The notes beneath the pieces were generated by a model. That model saw only the letters and a list, made by a program, of their open reading frames with translations, did no database searches and was not told the origin of the DNA. A stretch of 64,000 bases of DNA, taken from positions 248,001 to 312,000 of the forward strand of contig NZ_RXLQ01000002.1 in the NCBI RefSeq assembly GCF_003953935.1, read 5' to 3'. The stretch comes from Massilia atriviolacea (GTDB taxonomy: Bacteria; Pseudomonadota; Gammaproteobacteria; Burkholderiales; Burkholderiaceae_D). Position 1 is the stretch's first letter, and each line of letters starts with the position of its first letter. The position numbers were made by a program, and so were the translations under genes. Shown here piece after piece: positions 39,201-51,900 of the stretch.

Positions 39201-39226
39201 AGCCCCTGAGTTCAGGGGCTTTTTTT
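39201..39226 (+). terminator. guaA intrinsic terminator
   Basis: AGCCCCTGA (39201-39209) and TCAGGGGCT (39212-39220) are perfect inverse repeats, followed by six more T residues (39221-39226). This isolates guaA from the peptide synthetase genes. Confidence 0.92.
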
Positions 39227-39906
39227 CGTCCGTACTGCGTAGCGATAAGATAAATTTCCTGAGTTTAATCGATGCTGCACATTATAAAGAAAATGCTGCT
39301 TAATAATCGGCAAATAAAATTTTCTATCGAATATTAATTTCATTTAATCATTATTATGCATATAGAATAATTTAAAAAATAAAATGACAAATCTTAATAA
39401 TTGATTTACTGTTCTGGCTGAGCGAACTGATAGCTATACCGCCTTGGCATAAAAATATTTACGCTTGTCAATGCATCTGCATAGGATATGAGTTTATGTC
39501 GTGCCTTATACAATATCGAACATCGGGACTTTTCCTTCGTTTCCGTACGCCTCCTTCCTTGGCCAGTCATGCGTGCAGGCGCTAGGTAATCGCCTCGCGC
39601 ATGCAGCTTCCACAGCGTGCGCCTCGTGGGCAAAGACACGCCAGCACGCCACCGTAGCAGTGGCCGCGCTCATGACACCGCCATTTAATTAATAAAAATA
39701 AAAATCATACCATTGCGGGAAATGACTTCGGTAATACCACCGAGGTCGCCGTGGGATATTGCCCGGATAATCGCTTCGCACACCTGCCTTGATTATCGGC
39801 GACCACTTATCCGATATGAATGGTGCCGTACTCAGCCTTGCCCAAGTTAATAAGTTCATTGAAAGGCGGATAACTTTCTGCCCAGCATCAACTTCGGAGG
39901 AATGGA
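39227..39906 (+). promoter_or_regulatory. AT-rich gene-free leader upstream of the NRPS genes
   Basis: This stretch has no convincing gene. Bases 39241-39420 are markedly AT-rich against the GC-rich surroundings. A promoter candidate is TTGTCA (39465-39470), 16 bases, TATGAG (39487-39492). A 9-bp hairpin with one wobble lies at 39724-39747 (GACTTCGGT/ACCGAGGTC, loop AATACC). CGGATAA occurs at 39764-39770 and 39867-39873, and inverted (TTATCCG) at 39807-39813, with a related ATTATCGG at 39792-39799. GGAGG (39896-39900) is the ribosome site of the first synthetase. The NRPS promoter and operator most likely lie here, but none is proven. Confidence 0.5.
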
Positions 39907-42900
39907 ATGGAACGGATGAGTGGAGACAAGCAGACCGGCGATCGAGCAGCCATGTCGGCCGTACGGTTGTCGATCGCACAGGAAGCAGTCTGGTCCGACC
40001 TGGCGCATCTGGCCGATCGCGGTTCGCGCAGCGGCGGATGGGTTTGTCCGCTAACGCGGCCATGCGATCCGTCGGACGTGCGCGCCGTGCTCCAGCGCCT
40101 CGTCGACGCCCACGATGCCTTGCGCATGGTGCTGATCGGCAACAATCCCATTCCGCATATGCTGTCCACCGCCGAAGCGCCACTGCGCATTGTCGATCTG
40201 TCGGACCAGGCCGACAGCGCGCAACGCGCGGCGCACTATATAGAAGAGGCGAGGAATGCGCCGTTCGCCCTGGACGGCAGCCTGCTCTGGGAGTTGCTGC
40301 TGGTCAGGTCCAGCGCGCAGGACGGCACGTGGATGTTGCGCTGCCATCCGCTGGTCTGCGACAGCGCCGCCCAGCGCCTGCTGTATCGCGCCCTGTTCGA
40401 CGGCGGCGCGCTCCCGGCAGCGGACGCGTTTCCCTTGCTCGAGCAGTTGCGCGCGGACGACGCCTATCTGGCCTCGGCCGCGTGCGCGCGCGACCAGGCC
40501 TTCTGGCAAGACCGCTTTCCCGGACCGCCTGCTCCGCTGTTCGCGCCCAATGCCCGCGCGCCCAATGCCCGCGCGCCCAATGCCCGCGCGCCCGACGCCA
40601 GCGCGGCAAGCACGGTGTCGTGGCATATCGCGCCGGCGCTGCGTGCCCGGCTCGAAGCGCGCGCAGGCGAGCATGCCTGCACCTTGACCGATGTCGTCTT
40701 GACGGCCCTCGCAACGTGCCTCGACCGCCTGCAGGCGGGCGACGGCGCGATCGTCGTTGGCCTGGAACGGCAGCAGCGGCGCGCGTTCGGCCGCTTCTCG
40801 ACGGTCGTTCCGGTGCACGTCCGCCTGCGCTACGACGCTACCTTCGCCCACAACATGCGGCGTGTTGCCGACGACCTGGAGCAGTGCGCGGCGCATGCGC
40901 GCTACCCGCTGTCCCGTCTCGCCTGGCGCGCAGCGGCGGCGCAGCGCCTGGTCGACGTGCTCCTGCGCGTGGATGCCGACGCGTCCGCGCCTGCCCATGA
41001 CGGCCCGGCGTCTTTCGGTCAGGGCCTGGAACATGCCGCGCTGGCCGTCATGGTCCAGGGCGGGGCGGAGGACACCCGGCTCGATTTTCACTGGAACAGG
41101 CAGCTACTGGACTTCCCGTATGTGACGGCGCTGCAAGGCGCGCTTGCCGCCGCGATCGAGGCGGTGGCCGCCGGCGCCCCGTCGCCATTGTCCGCACTGC
41201 CGCTGCAGGGCGCGGCGCAACGCCAGCGCGTGCTCGCCGGCTTTAACGCCACCGCGCGCGACTATCCGCAGGACGTCTGCGTCCACCAGCTGGTCGAACG
41301 CCAGGCGCATGGCGCGCCCGATGCCATCGCCATCGAGTCCGGCGCCGGCGCCTTGCGCTACGGGGAGCTCAACGCGCGCGCCAACCGGCTGGCGCATCAC
41401 CTGCGCACCCTGGGAGTGGGGCCGGAAGCGACCGTCGCCCTGTACCTGGAGCGCGGCGCCGAGATGGTCGTCGCCATGCTCGCCGTGCTCAAGGCCGGCG
41501 GCGCCTATGTGCCGCTGGACCCGGCTTATCCGCCAGCGCGCATCGCCTGGATGCTTGCCGACAGCGGCGCGGCGGTATTGCTGACCCAGTCGCGCCTGAT
41601 GGACGGCATCGCGCCGGCTGCCGCAATGGCCGTCCTGGCACTCGACGCGGAAGCGCCGCCGTGGCGGGAACAGCCCTGCGCCGACCCGGAACGCGCCGCG
41701 AACGGCCTGGCTGCATCGCACCTGGCTTACGTCATCTATACGTCCGGCTCCAGCGGGCAGCCGAAAGGCGTGATGGTCGAACACCGCAACCTGGCCAATC
41801 TGATCGGCTGGCACTGCGAGAGCTTTCCGCTTGCCCCGGGCGAACGCGCCTCCAGCACGGCCGGCATCGCCTTCGACGCCTGTACCTGGGAAGTCTGGCC
41901 GCCATTGTGCATGGGCGCCGTGCTGGCGCTGGCGCCGGCCGATGCGGCGGGCGACCCGCTTGCCTTGCTGGACTGGTGGCACCGGCAGGAGCTGCACACC
42001 AGCTTCCTGGTCACCGCGCTGGCCGATATCGCCGTCAAGCGCGATGCGCGCGCCGCCAGGACGCTGCGCACCTTGCTGGTGGGCGGCGACCGCCTGGCCA
42101 GGGCGCCCGCCGCCGATCTTGACTTCGAACTGGTCAACAACTACGGACCGACCGAGACCACCGTGGTCGCCACGTCGGGGCGCATTCGCTCCGGCGACCC
42201 GGTCGTCCACATCGGCCGTCCGATTGCCAACACCAGCATCTATCTGCTCGACCGCCACGGCCAGCCGGTTCCGGTGGGGATTGCCGGCGACATGTACATC
42301 GGCGGCGCCGGCGTGGCGCGCGGCTACCTGAACCAGCCGCACCTGACCCGGGAGCGCTTTTTGGCCGACCCGTTCGCGGGCGTGCCCGGTGCGCGGATGT
42401 ACCGGAGCGGCGACCTGGCGCGCTGGCTGGACGACGGCAACATCGAATTTTTGGGACGTAACGACCACCAGGTCAAGATCCGGGGCGTGCGCATCGAACT
42501 TGGCGAAATCGAAGCGCAGCTGGCCTGCCAGCCCGGGGTGCGCGAAGCGGTGGTGCTGGCGCGCGACGATATCCCCGGCGCTGCGCGCCTGGTCGCGTAT
42601 TTCACCGGCACGGCCGACGCGCGCGCGCTGCGCACTGCGCTGGCGCGCACCCTGCCGGCCAGCATGGTTCCCGCCGCATGCGTGCCGCTCGACGCGCTCC
42701 CGCTCACCCCCAACGGAAAAATCGACCGCGCGCAGCTGCCGGCTCCCGCCGCCAGCGCCTTTGCCCAGCGCCCGTACGCGGCGCCGCAAGGGCCGCTGGA
42801 ACAGGCGCTGGCCGCCATCTGGTCCGACCTGCTGCAATGCGGCCCGGTGGGACGCGACGACCATTTCTTCGAGCTCGGCGGCCACTCGCTGCTGGCGGTC

Positions 42901-45900
42901 GAGCTGATGGAGCGCCTGCGCCGCGCCTCGCTCGCCGCCGATATCCGCACCTTGTTCGCCCAGCCGACCATCGCCGACCTGGCGCTGGCGGTACAAGATG
43001 CGCAAGGGCGATGCGCCGGCGCCGCGAATACCCCCGCCGTGCTCCCCTTGATCGGGCTCGACGCCGAACAGATCGCCAGGATCGCTGCGGCCGTTCCCGG
43101 CGGCGCGGCGAACATCCAGGATGTCTACCCGCTGGCGCCGCTGCAGGAAGGGATCCTGTTCCACCACCTGATGCAGGGCGAAGGCGATCCCTATCTGCTG
43201 CTTGCCGCATGGTCCTTCGACACGCGCGGGCGCATGGATGGTTTCGTGCAGGCGCTGCAGCAGGTCATCGCCCGCCACGACGCGCTGCGCACCGCCGTCC
43301 TGTGGGAAGGCTTGCCGGAACCGGTGCAGGTGGTCTGGCGCAGCGCGCCGCTCGCGCTGCGGGAACTCGCGTTTGCGCAGGGCGGCTCGGCAGCCGCGCT
43401 GGCCGCCCACACCGACCCGCGCCGCATGCGCCTCGACCTGCGCCAGGCGCCGCTGATGCGCGCGTTTGCCGCCTTCGACGCCGAGCGCCAGTGCTGGCTG
43501 CTGCATCTCCTGTTGCATCACATGGTGGTCGATCACGCAACGCTGGCCCTGCTGCTGCGCGAGGCGGCCGCCATCCTCGGCGGCGGCGCGCATGCCTTGC
43601 CGCCGCCTGAGCCGTTCCGCGCCTTCGTCGCGCGTGCGCGCCAGGCGGGCAGGGCGGACGCGCACGAAGCCTTTTACCGCGCCATGCTGGGCGATGTCGA
43701 CGAGCCGACCACGCCGTTCGGACTGGCCGATGTGCGCGGCGACGGCAGCACCATTCGCGAGGCCGAACGCCTGCTCGGCGCGCGCCTGTCGCAACGCCTG
43801 CGCGAGCAGGCCAGGGCGCTGGGCGTCAGCCCGGCCAGCCTGTTTCATTGCGCCTGGGCGCAGGTGCTGGCGCGCGCCACGGGACGCGATGACATCGTCT
43901 TCGGTACGGTCCTGTACGGGCGCATGCAGGAAGGGGCCAGCGCCGAGCGCGCCATGGGCCTGTTCGTCAATACGCTGCCGCTGCGCATCCGCCTGGGCGA
44001 GATCAGCGTCGTGGAAAGCGTGCGCGAGACCCACGCGGCCCTGGCCCGCCTGGTCATGCACGAAGATGCCTCGCTCGCCCTGGCCCAGCGCTGCAGCGCG
44101 CTGCCGGCCGGCACGCCCTTGTTCTCGTCGCTGCTGAACTACCGCCACGGCGCCGGGCTCGATACTGTCCGCTGGGGCGAGGGCATTGCCATGGCGCCGG
44201 TGCAGGAGCTGAGCAACTACCCTTTCAGCTTGCGCGTCGACGACCTGGAACACGATTTCCGGCTCAGTACCCTGATCGCGCTGCCGGTGCCGGCGGACCG
44301 GATCTGCGACTACATGCATACGGCGCTCGAACGGATCGCCGACGCGCTGGAACACGCACCGCACACGCCGGCATCGCGCATCGACGTGATGAACGCCGCC
44401 CAGCGCCATGAAGTGCTGCGCAGCTGGAACGACACCCGGCGCGAGTTCGGCGCCGCCTTCGTCCACGAACTGGTCGAGCAGCGCGCGGCGCAATCGCCGG
44501 CGGCGATCGCCCTGGAGGCGGAGGGGGAAACGCTTAGCTACCGCGACCTGAACCAGCGCGCCAACCGCCTGGCCCACTACCTCGTTCGTCTCGGCGTGCG
44601 GCCCGACACGCGCGTGGCGCTGGCGCTGGAGCGCGGCGTGGCGCTGGTGGTCGGCATGCTCGCCACGCTCAAGGCCGGCGGCGCCTACGTGCCGCTCGAC
44701 CCGCATTATCCCTCCGAGCGCCTCGCTTTCATGCTCGACGACTGCCGGCCGAAGGTGGTGCTCACCCAGGCATCGGTGCAGGAACGGCTGCCGGCCTGCC
44801 GCGCCCTGATGACGGCCACGGTGCTCGAACTCGATGCGGCGCCGGCGCCGTGGGCCGACGCCGGCGCGGCCGATCCCGGGCGCGCCGCGAGCGGCCTGGC
44901 GCCATCGCACCTGGCGTATGTGATCTACACCTCCGGCTCGACCGGCAAGCCGAAAGGGGTCATGGTCGAACAGCGCAACCTGGCGAACCTGGTCGGCTGG
45001 CATACCGACAGTTTTCCGCTGGCCGCCGGCGAGCGGGCCTCGAGCACTGCGGGGATTGCCTTCGACGCCTGCACCTGGGAAGTCTGGCCGCCCCTGTGCA
45101 TGGGCGCCGTGCTGACCCTGGCGCCGCCCGGCGCCGCCGCCGATCCGGTCGCGCTGCTCGACTGGTGGGAGCGGCAGGACCTGCACAACAGCTTCCTGGT
45201 CACTGCGCTGGCCGACGTGGCCTTGCTGCGCGAGCGCAAGGGCAACGCGCGCCTGAGAACCCTGCTGATCGGCGGCGACCGACTGCGCAAGGCGCCCGCC
45301 GCCGCTCTGCCCTTCGAGGTCGTCAACAACTACGGCCCGACCGAAACGACCGTGGTGGCCACCTCGGGACGCCTGCTTGCCGGGGACCCGGTGGTCCACA
45401 TCGGCCGTCCGATCGCCAACACCAGCATCTACCTGCTCGACCGGCATGGACGGCCGGTGCCGCCGGGGGTGGCCGGCGAGATGTACATCGGCGGCGCCAG
45501 CGTGGCGCGTGGCTACCTGAACCAGCCGACGCTGACCGAGGAACGCTTCCTGGCCGACCCGTTCGCGGACACGCCCGATGCGCGCATGTACCGGACCGGC
45601 GACATGGCGCGCTGGCTCGACGGCGGCGCCATCGAATTTTTGGGCCGTAACGATCACCAGGTCAAGATGCGCGGCCTGCGCATCGAACTGGGCGAGATCG
45701 AAACGCACCTCGGCCGCCACGACGGGGTGCGCGAAGCGGTGGTGCTGGCGCGTGAAGACAGCCCCGGCGAGCAGCGCCTGGTGGCCTACCTGGTCGGCGA
45801 GGTCGACACCCAGGCCGTGCGCGACGCGCTGGCGCGCCAGTTGCCCATGTATATGGTGCCGGCCGCCTATGTGCTGCTGGCAGCCATGCCGCTCACCCCC

Positions 45901-48900
45901 AACGGAAAACTGGACCGCAAGGCGCTGCCCGCGCCGGACGGCTCGGCGTACGCCCAGCGTGACTACGAGGCGCCGCAAGGGCCCACCGAAAGCGCGCTGG
46001 CCGCGATCTGGGCCGAACTGCTCCAGCGCGACCGCGTCGGGCGCCACGATCACTTCTTCGAACTGGGCGGCCACTCGCTGCTGGCCGTGCAGCTGATGGA
46101 ACGGATGCGCCGCCAGCACCTGGCGGCCGACATCCGCACCCTGTTCGCGCAGCCGACGCTGGCCGCGCTGGCGCGTGCGGTCGACGCCGCCGGCCATGCG
46201 GGCGCCGCCGCCGCGGTACCTGCGAATGCCATCCCGGACGGCTGCGCCGCGATCACGCCCGCCATGCTGCCCCTGGTGAGGCTGGACGCCGGCCAGATCG
46301 AGCGCATCGCCCGCATGGTACCGGGTGGAATGGCGAATATCCAGGACATCTACCCGCTTGCGCCGCTGCAGGAAGGCATCCTGTTCCACCACCTGCTGCA
46401 GACCGAGGGCGACCCCTATCTGTCGTCGGCGACCATGGCGTTCGACTCGCGCGCGCGCATGGACGGTTTCGTGGCGGCGCTCGGCCAGGTCATCGAGCGT
46501 CACGATGTGCTGCGTACCGCCGTGCTATGGGAAGGGCTGGACGAACCGGTACAGGTGGTGTGGCGCCGCGCGCAGTTCACGGTCGACATGCCGGCCCTGG
46601 GGCCGGGCGACACCGCCGCGCAACTGCGCGCCGTGGCCGATCCGCTGCATTTCCGCCTCGACGTGCGCCAGGCGCCGCTGCTGCACGGCTTTGCCGCCTT
46701 CGACCAGGCATCGCAAAGCTGGCTGCTGCAACTGCTGATGCATCACATGATCCTCGATCACACCACCCTCGACATCATGTTCCAGGAAATGGGGCTGATC
46801 CAGGCCGGGCGCGCCGATGCGTTGCCCGAACCGGTCCCGTTCCGCGATTTCGTGGCCGAGGCGCGCCGCGAGGGCAGGGCGCGCGACCACGAAGCGTTCT
46901 TCCGCCAGATGCTGGGCGACGTCGACGAGCCGACCGCGCCGTTCGGCCTGACCGACATCAAGGGCGACGGCGGCAACATCGCGGAGGTGCGCGCGCGCGT
47001 GCCAGCGGCCCTGGCGCAGCGCCTGCGGCGCCAGGCCAGGGCGGCCGGCGTGAGCGCGGCCAGCCTGTTTCACTGGGCCTGGGCCCAGGTGCTGGCCAAG
47101 ACCACGGGACGCGACGAGGCCGTGTTCGGCACGGTGCTGTTCGGCCGCATGCAGGGCGGCGCCGGCGCCGACCGCGCCATGGGCCTGTTCATCAATACGC
47201 TGCCCCTGCGCGTCATGCTGGGCGAGGTGAGCGTGCACGATGGCGTGCGCCGCACTCACGCACTGCTGGCCGGCTTGATGGAGCACGAGCACGCGCCCCT
47301 GGCCCTGGCCCAGCGCTGCAGCGCGCTGCCCAATAGCGTGCCGCTGTTTACCGCCTTGCTCAATTACCGCCATAGCGCCAACGAACGGATCGACCGCAAC
47401 GACGATTCCGGCTGGCGCAGCGGCATCGACATGCTGTCGGCGCACGAGCGCACCAACTATCCGTTCGGCCTGTCGGTGGACGACCTGGGCCAGGACTTCG
47501 ACCTGAGCGTGCAGATCGCGCACCCGGTCGACCCTGCCCGCATCTGCCGCTACCTCCAGCGCGCGCTCGAAGGCATGGTCGAGGCCCTCGAACAGGCGCC
47601 CCGGACGCCGGCGTGGCGCATCGCCATCGCCGATCCGGATGAGCGCCGCCAAACCCCCGGCCAAACCCCCGGCCAAGCGCCGCCGCCCGCCGAAGAGCAT
47701 TGCATCGACCGCCTGTTCGAGCGCCAGGCCGCGCGCACGCCGCATGCCGTGGCGGTGACGTACGAGGACCGGGAACTGAGCTATGCAGCCCTGAACGAGC
47801 GGGCCAACCGCCTGGCGCATCATCTGCGCAGCCTGGGAGCGGGCCCGGAGCAGCGCATCGCCATCTGCATGCAGCGCGGCCTGGACATGGTGGTCGCCAT
47901 TCTCGCCGTGCTCAAGGCCGGCGCCGCCTACGTGCCGATGGACCCGGCCTATCCGGCCGAGCGGCTGGCCTACATGCTCCACGACAGCGCGCCGCTGCTG
48001 ATGCTGAGCGACGCCGGCGCCCCGGTTCCGGACGGGGTCAGCGTGCTCGCCATCGACGGCGAGGCGCAGCCGTGGCAGTCGCTTTCCCCGCACAACCCGG
48101 AGCACACGGGCGCCACGCCGCGCAGCCTGGCCTACGTCATCTACACCTCCGGCTCCACCGGCCAGCCCAAGGGCGTGATGGTCGAACATGGCAACGTCGC
48201 GCGCCTGTTCGGCGCCACCCGCCCGTGGTTCGGCTTCGGCCCGTCCGACGTGTGGACCCTGTTTCACTCCTTCGCTTTCGATTTTTCGGTGTGGGAGCTG
48301 TGGGGCGCGCTGCTGCACGGCGGCCGGCTGGTGGTCGTTCCCCATGCGACCACGCGCAATCCGCAAGCCTTCTACGCCTTGCTGTGCGAACGCGGCGTCA
48401 CGGTTCTCAACCAGACCCCGAGCGCCTTCCTGCAGCTGATCGACCAGCAGGGAGCGCAGCCGCACCGCCTGCGCCACGTCATCTTCGGCGGCGAAGCGCT
48501 GGAGGTGGCAAGCCTGGCGCGCTGGTTCGCGCGCAGCGATGCCGGCGCCACGCAGCTGGTCAATATGTACGGCATCACCGAAACCACGGTCCACGTGACG
48601 TACCGGCCAATCGTGGCGGCCGACCTGGCCGGCCGGCGCGAGGCCAGCCCGATCGGACACGCCATCCCCGACCTGCAACTGTATCTGCTCGACGCCCACG
48701 GCGAGCCGGTGATCGACGGCGTGCCCGGCGAGATGTACGTCGGCGGCGCCGGGGTGGCCCGCGGCTACCTCAATCGCCCCGACCTGACCGAGCAGCGTTT
48801 CGTGGCCGATCCTTTCGGCGGCGCGCCCGGCGCGCGCCTGTACAAGACCGGCGACATGGGCCGCCGCCTGCCCGACGGCGCGATCGAATTCCTGGGCCGC

Positions 48901-51900
48901 AACGACCAGCAAGTGAAAATCCGGGGCTTTCGCATCGAGCTGGGCGAAATCGAAGCGCAGCTCGGGCGCCTGCCCGGCGTGCGCGAGGCGGTGGTGCTGG
49001 CAAGGGACGATGGGCGCGGCGACAAGCGCCTGGTCGCCTACATGGTCGCCACAGGCGCAGGGTTCGACGCGGGCGCGCTGCATCGCGCGCTGGCCGGGGT
49101 CCTGCCCGAGCACATGGTGCCGGCGGCGTACGTACCGCTCGCGTCCCTGCCGCTCACGCCCAACGGCAAGCTCGATCGCAAGGCCTTGCCGGCACCGCAG
49201 GGAGCGGCGTTCGCGCACAGCGAGTACGCCGCGCCGCAAGGGCCGGTCGAGGGCGCGCTCGCCGACCTGTGGTCCGAACTGCTGCAGGTCGAACGGGTGG
49301 GGCGCAACGACCACTTTTTCGAACTGGGCGGGCACTCGCTGCTGGCCGTGCAGATGACGTCGCGCCTGCGCCAGCGCCTCGGCCTGGAGGTTGCGCTGGC
49401 CGCGCTGTTCGCCAAACCGGTGCTGCGCTCCTTCGCCATGCTGGTGAGCGCATCGGCCGCCAGCACCTTGCCGGCCATCGTGCCCGGCCAGCACCCTGCC
49501 AGCGCGCCGCTGTCGTTTGCGCAGCAGCGCCTGTGGTTCATCGCGCAGATGAGCGAGCGCGCCGCTGCCGCCTACCACATGCTGCGCGGGCTGCGCCTGC
49601 GCGGCCCGCTCGACACGGCTGCCTTGCAGGCCGCGCTCGACGCCATCGTCAGGCGCCATGACGTGCTGCGCACGCGCGTCGGCATGGTCGACGGCCACCC
49701 GGTGCAGGACATTGCGCCCGCTGGCGCCTTCACGCTGGTCTGCCACGACCTGCGCGACGCCGGGCAAGCCGGTGACGAAGCGATCGGACGCTGGAGCCGG
49801 CACGAGGCGCAGGCGCCGTTCGACCTGGCCCATGGCGCCCCGATCCGGGGCCGCCTGCTGCGGCTGGGGGAACACGACCACTGCCTGCTGCTGACCATGC
49901 ACCACATGGTCGCCGACGGCTGGTCGATGGGCGTGCTGGCCGCCGAATTGGGTGCGCTGTATCGCGGCGACGAGCTGCCGCCACTGTCGCTGCAGTATGC
50001 CGACTACGCGTTCTGGCAGCGCCAGTGGCTGGGCGGGGCGGTGCAACGCATCCAGCTGGCCTATTGGCAGCAGCAACTGGCCGGTGCGCCAGGCCTCGTC
50101 ACCCTGCCGGCAGACCGCCCACGCCCCGCCGTACAGGACTATGCGGGCCGCAACGTGCCGGTACGGATCGAGCCCGATCTGGCCGGCGCCCTTAGAGCCT
50201 TGTCGCACAAGCACGGCACCACCATGTTCATGACCCTGCTGGCGGCATGGGGCGCCCTGTGCGCCCGCCTGGCGGGGCAGGACGAGGTGGTGATCGGCTC
50301 ACCGGTTGCCAATCGCGGCCGCCTCGAACTGGAACCGCTGATCGGCTTTTTCGCCAACACCCTGGCACTGCGCCTGGACCTGAGCGGCGGCCCGAGCGTG
50401 GGCGCCTTGCTGGCCCAGGCGCGCGAGTGCGTCCTGCAGGGGCAGAGTCACCAGGACGTGCCGTTCGAACAGGTGGTCGACGCCGTCAAGCCGCAGCGCA
50501 CCTTGTCGCACAGCCCGATCTTCCAGCTGATGTTCGCGTGGCAGAACACGCCGCAGGCGGCAGCGTCCTTCGATGGCGTGCGGACGAAGGAAATCGTCCT
50601 CGAGCACCCGAGCGCCACGGTCGACCTGTCGCTCGAGCTGGAAGAGTGCGACGGCGCCATCGTCGGTGCGATGACGTTTGCCAGCGCGCTGTTCGAGCGC
50701 GACACCATCGAGCGGCACCTGGGCTGTTTCAGGCTGCTGCTGGCCGGGATGGTCAAGGACGATACCTGCGCCATCGATCGCATCGACATCCTGTCGGACG
50801 CCGAGCGCGCGCAGGTACTGCGCGGCTGGAACCGCACCCGGCGCGACTATCGCCAGGACCTGTGCATCCACCAGTTCATCGAGGCGCAGGCGCAGGCAAC
50901 GCCGCATGCCGTTGCCCTCGAATTCGGCGACAGCCGCCTGAGCTACCGTGAGCTGAACGAGCGCGCCAACCGGCTTGCGCATTACCTGCGCACGCGCGGC
51001 GCCGGCCCCGGGCAGCGCGTCGCCCTGTGCCTGGAACGCAGCCTGGAGATGGTCGTCGCCATCCTGGCGGTGCTCAAGGCCGGCGCCGCCTACGTGCCGC
51101 TCGACCCCTCGTATCCGCCCGAGCGCCTGGCCTTCATGGCGGCCGACAGCGCACCGGTGCTGCTGCTGACCCAGGACGGCATCGACCTGCCCGGCGCGCT
51201 GGCGGCAGTGCGGCTCGATGGCCCCGAACGGCCATGGCAATCGATGCCGGCGACCGACCTGGCCCCGGCACAACTGGGCCTGACGCCCGCGCACCTGGCC
51301 TACGTGATCTACACCTCCGGTTCCACCGGCCAGCCCAAGGGCGTCATGAACGAGCATGCCGGGGTGGTCAACCGGCTGCTGTGGATGCAGGAGGCCTACC
51401 GCATCGACGCGACGGACGCGGTGCTGCAAAAAACGCCGTTCAGCTTCGACGTGTCGGTGTGGGAGTTTTTCTGGCCGCTGATGCGCGGCGCGCGCCTGGT
51501 GCTGGCCCGTCCCGGCGGCCACAAGGACCCGGCCTACCTGGCCGGCATCATCGAACGCCACGCCATCACCACCGCGCACTTCGTGCCGTCGATGCTGCAG
51601 GCGTTTGTCGACAGCGGCGCCGCCGAAGGCTGCGCGCGGCTGCGGCGCGTCATGTGCAGCGGCGAAGCGCTGCCCGGCGCCCTGGCGCGGCGCTTCGTGC
51701 AATGCCTGCCGCAAACCGAGCTGCATAATCTGTACGGCCCGACCGAGGCGGCGGTCGACGTCACCGCTTGGCACTGCACGGGCAGCGACCTGCCCGACAA
51801 CATTCCCCTGGGCCGGCCGATCGCCAACACCACGATCTACCTGCTCGACCGCCATGGCGCGCCGGTGCCGGCCGGGGTGGCGGGCGAAATCCATATCGGC

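Noticed and set aside
39406-39639. A 77-codon minus-strand frame in the AT-rich leader, and a 63-codon + frame at 39501-39692.
   Set aside because: Neither has a plausible ribosome site, known motif or codon use like the neighbours; both look like chance frames.
39154-39906. Possible integration boundary (tRNA target, att repeat or transposase remnant) left of the NRPS genes.
   Set aside because: I saw no tRNA, no transposase fragment and no terminal repeats; only base composition hints at transfer.
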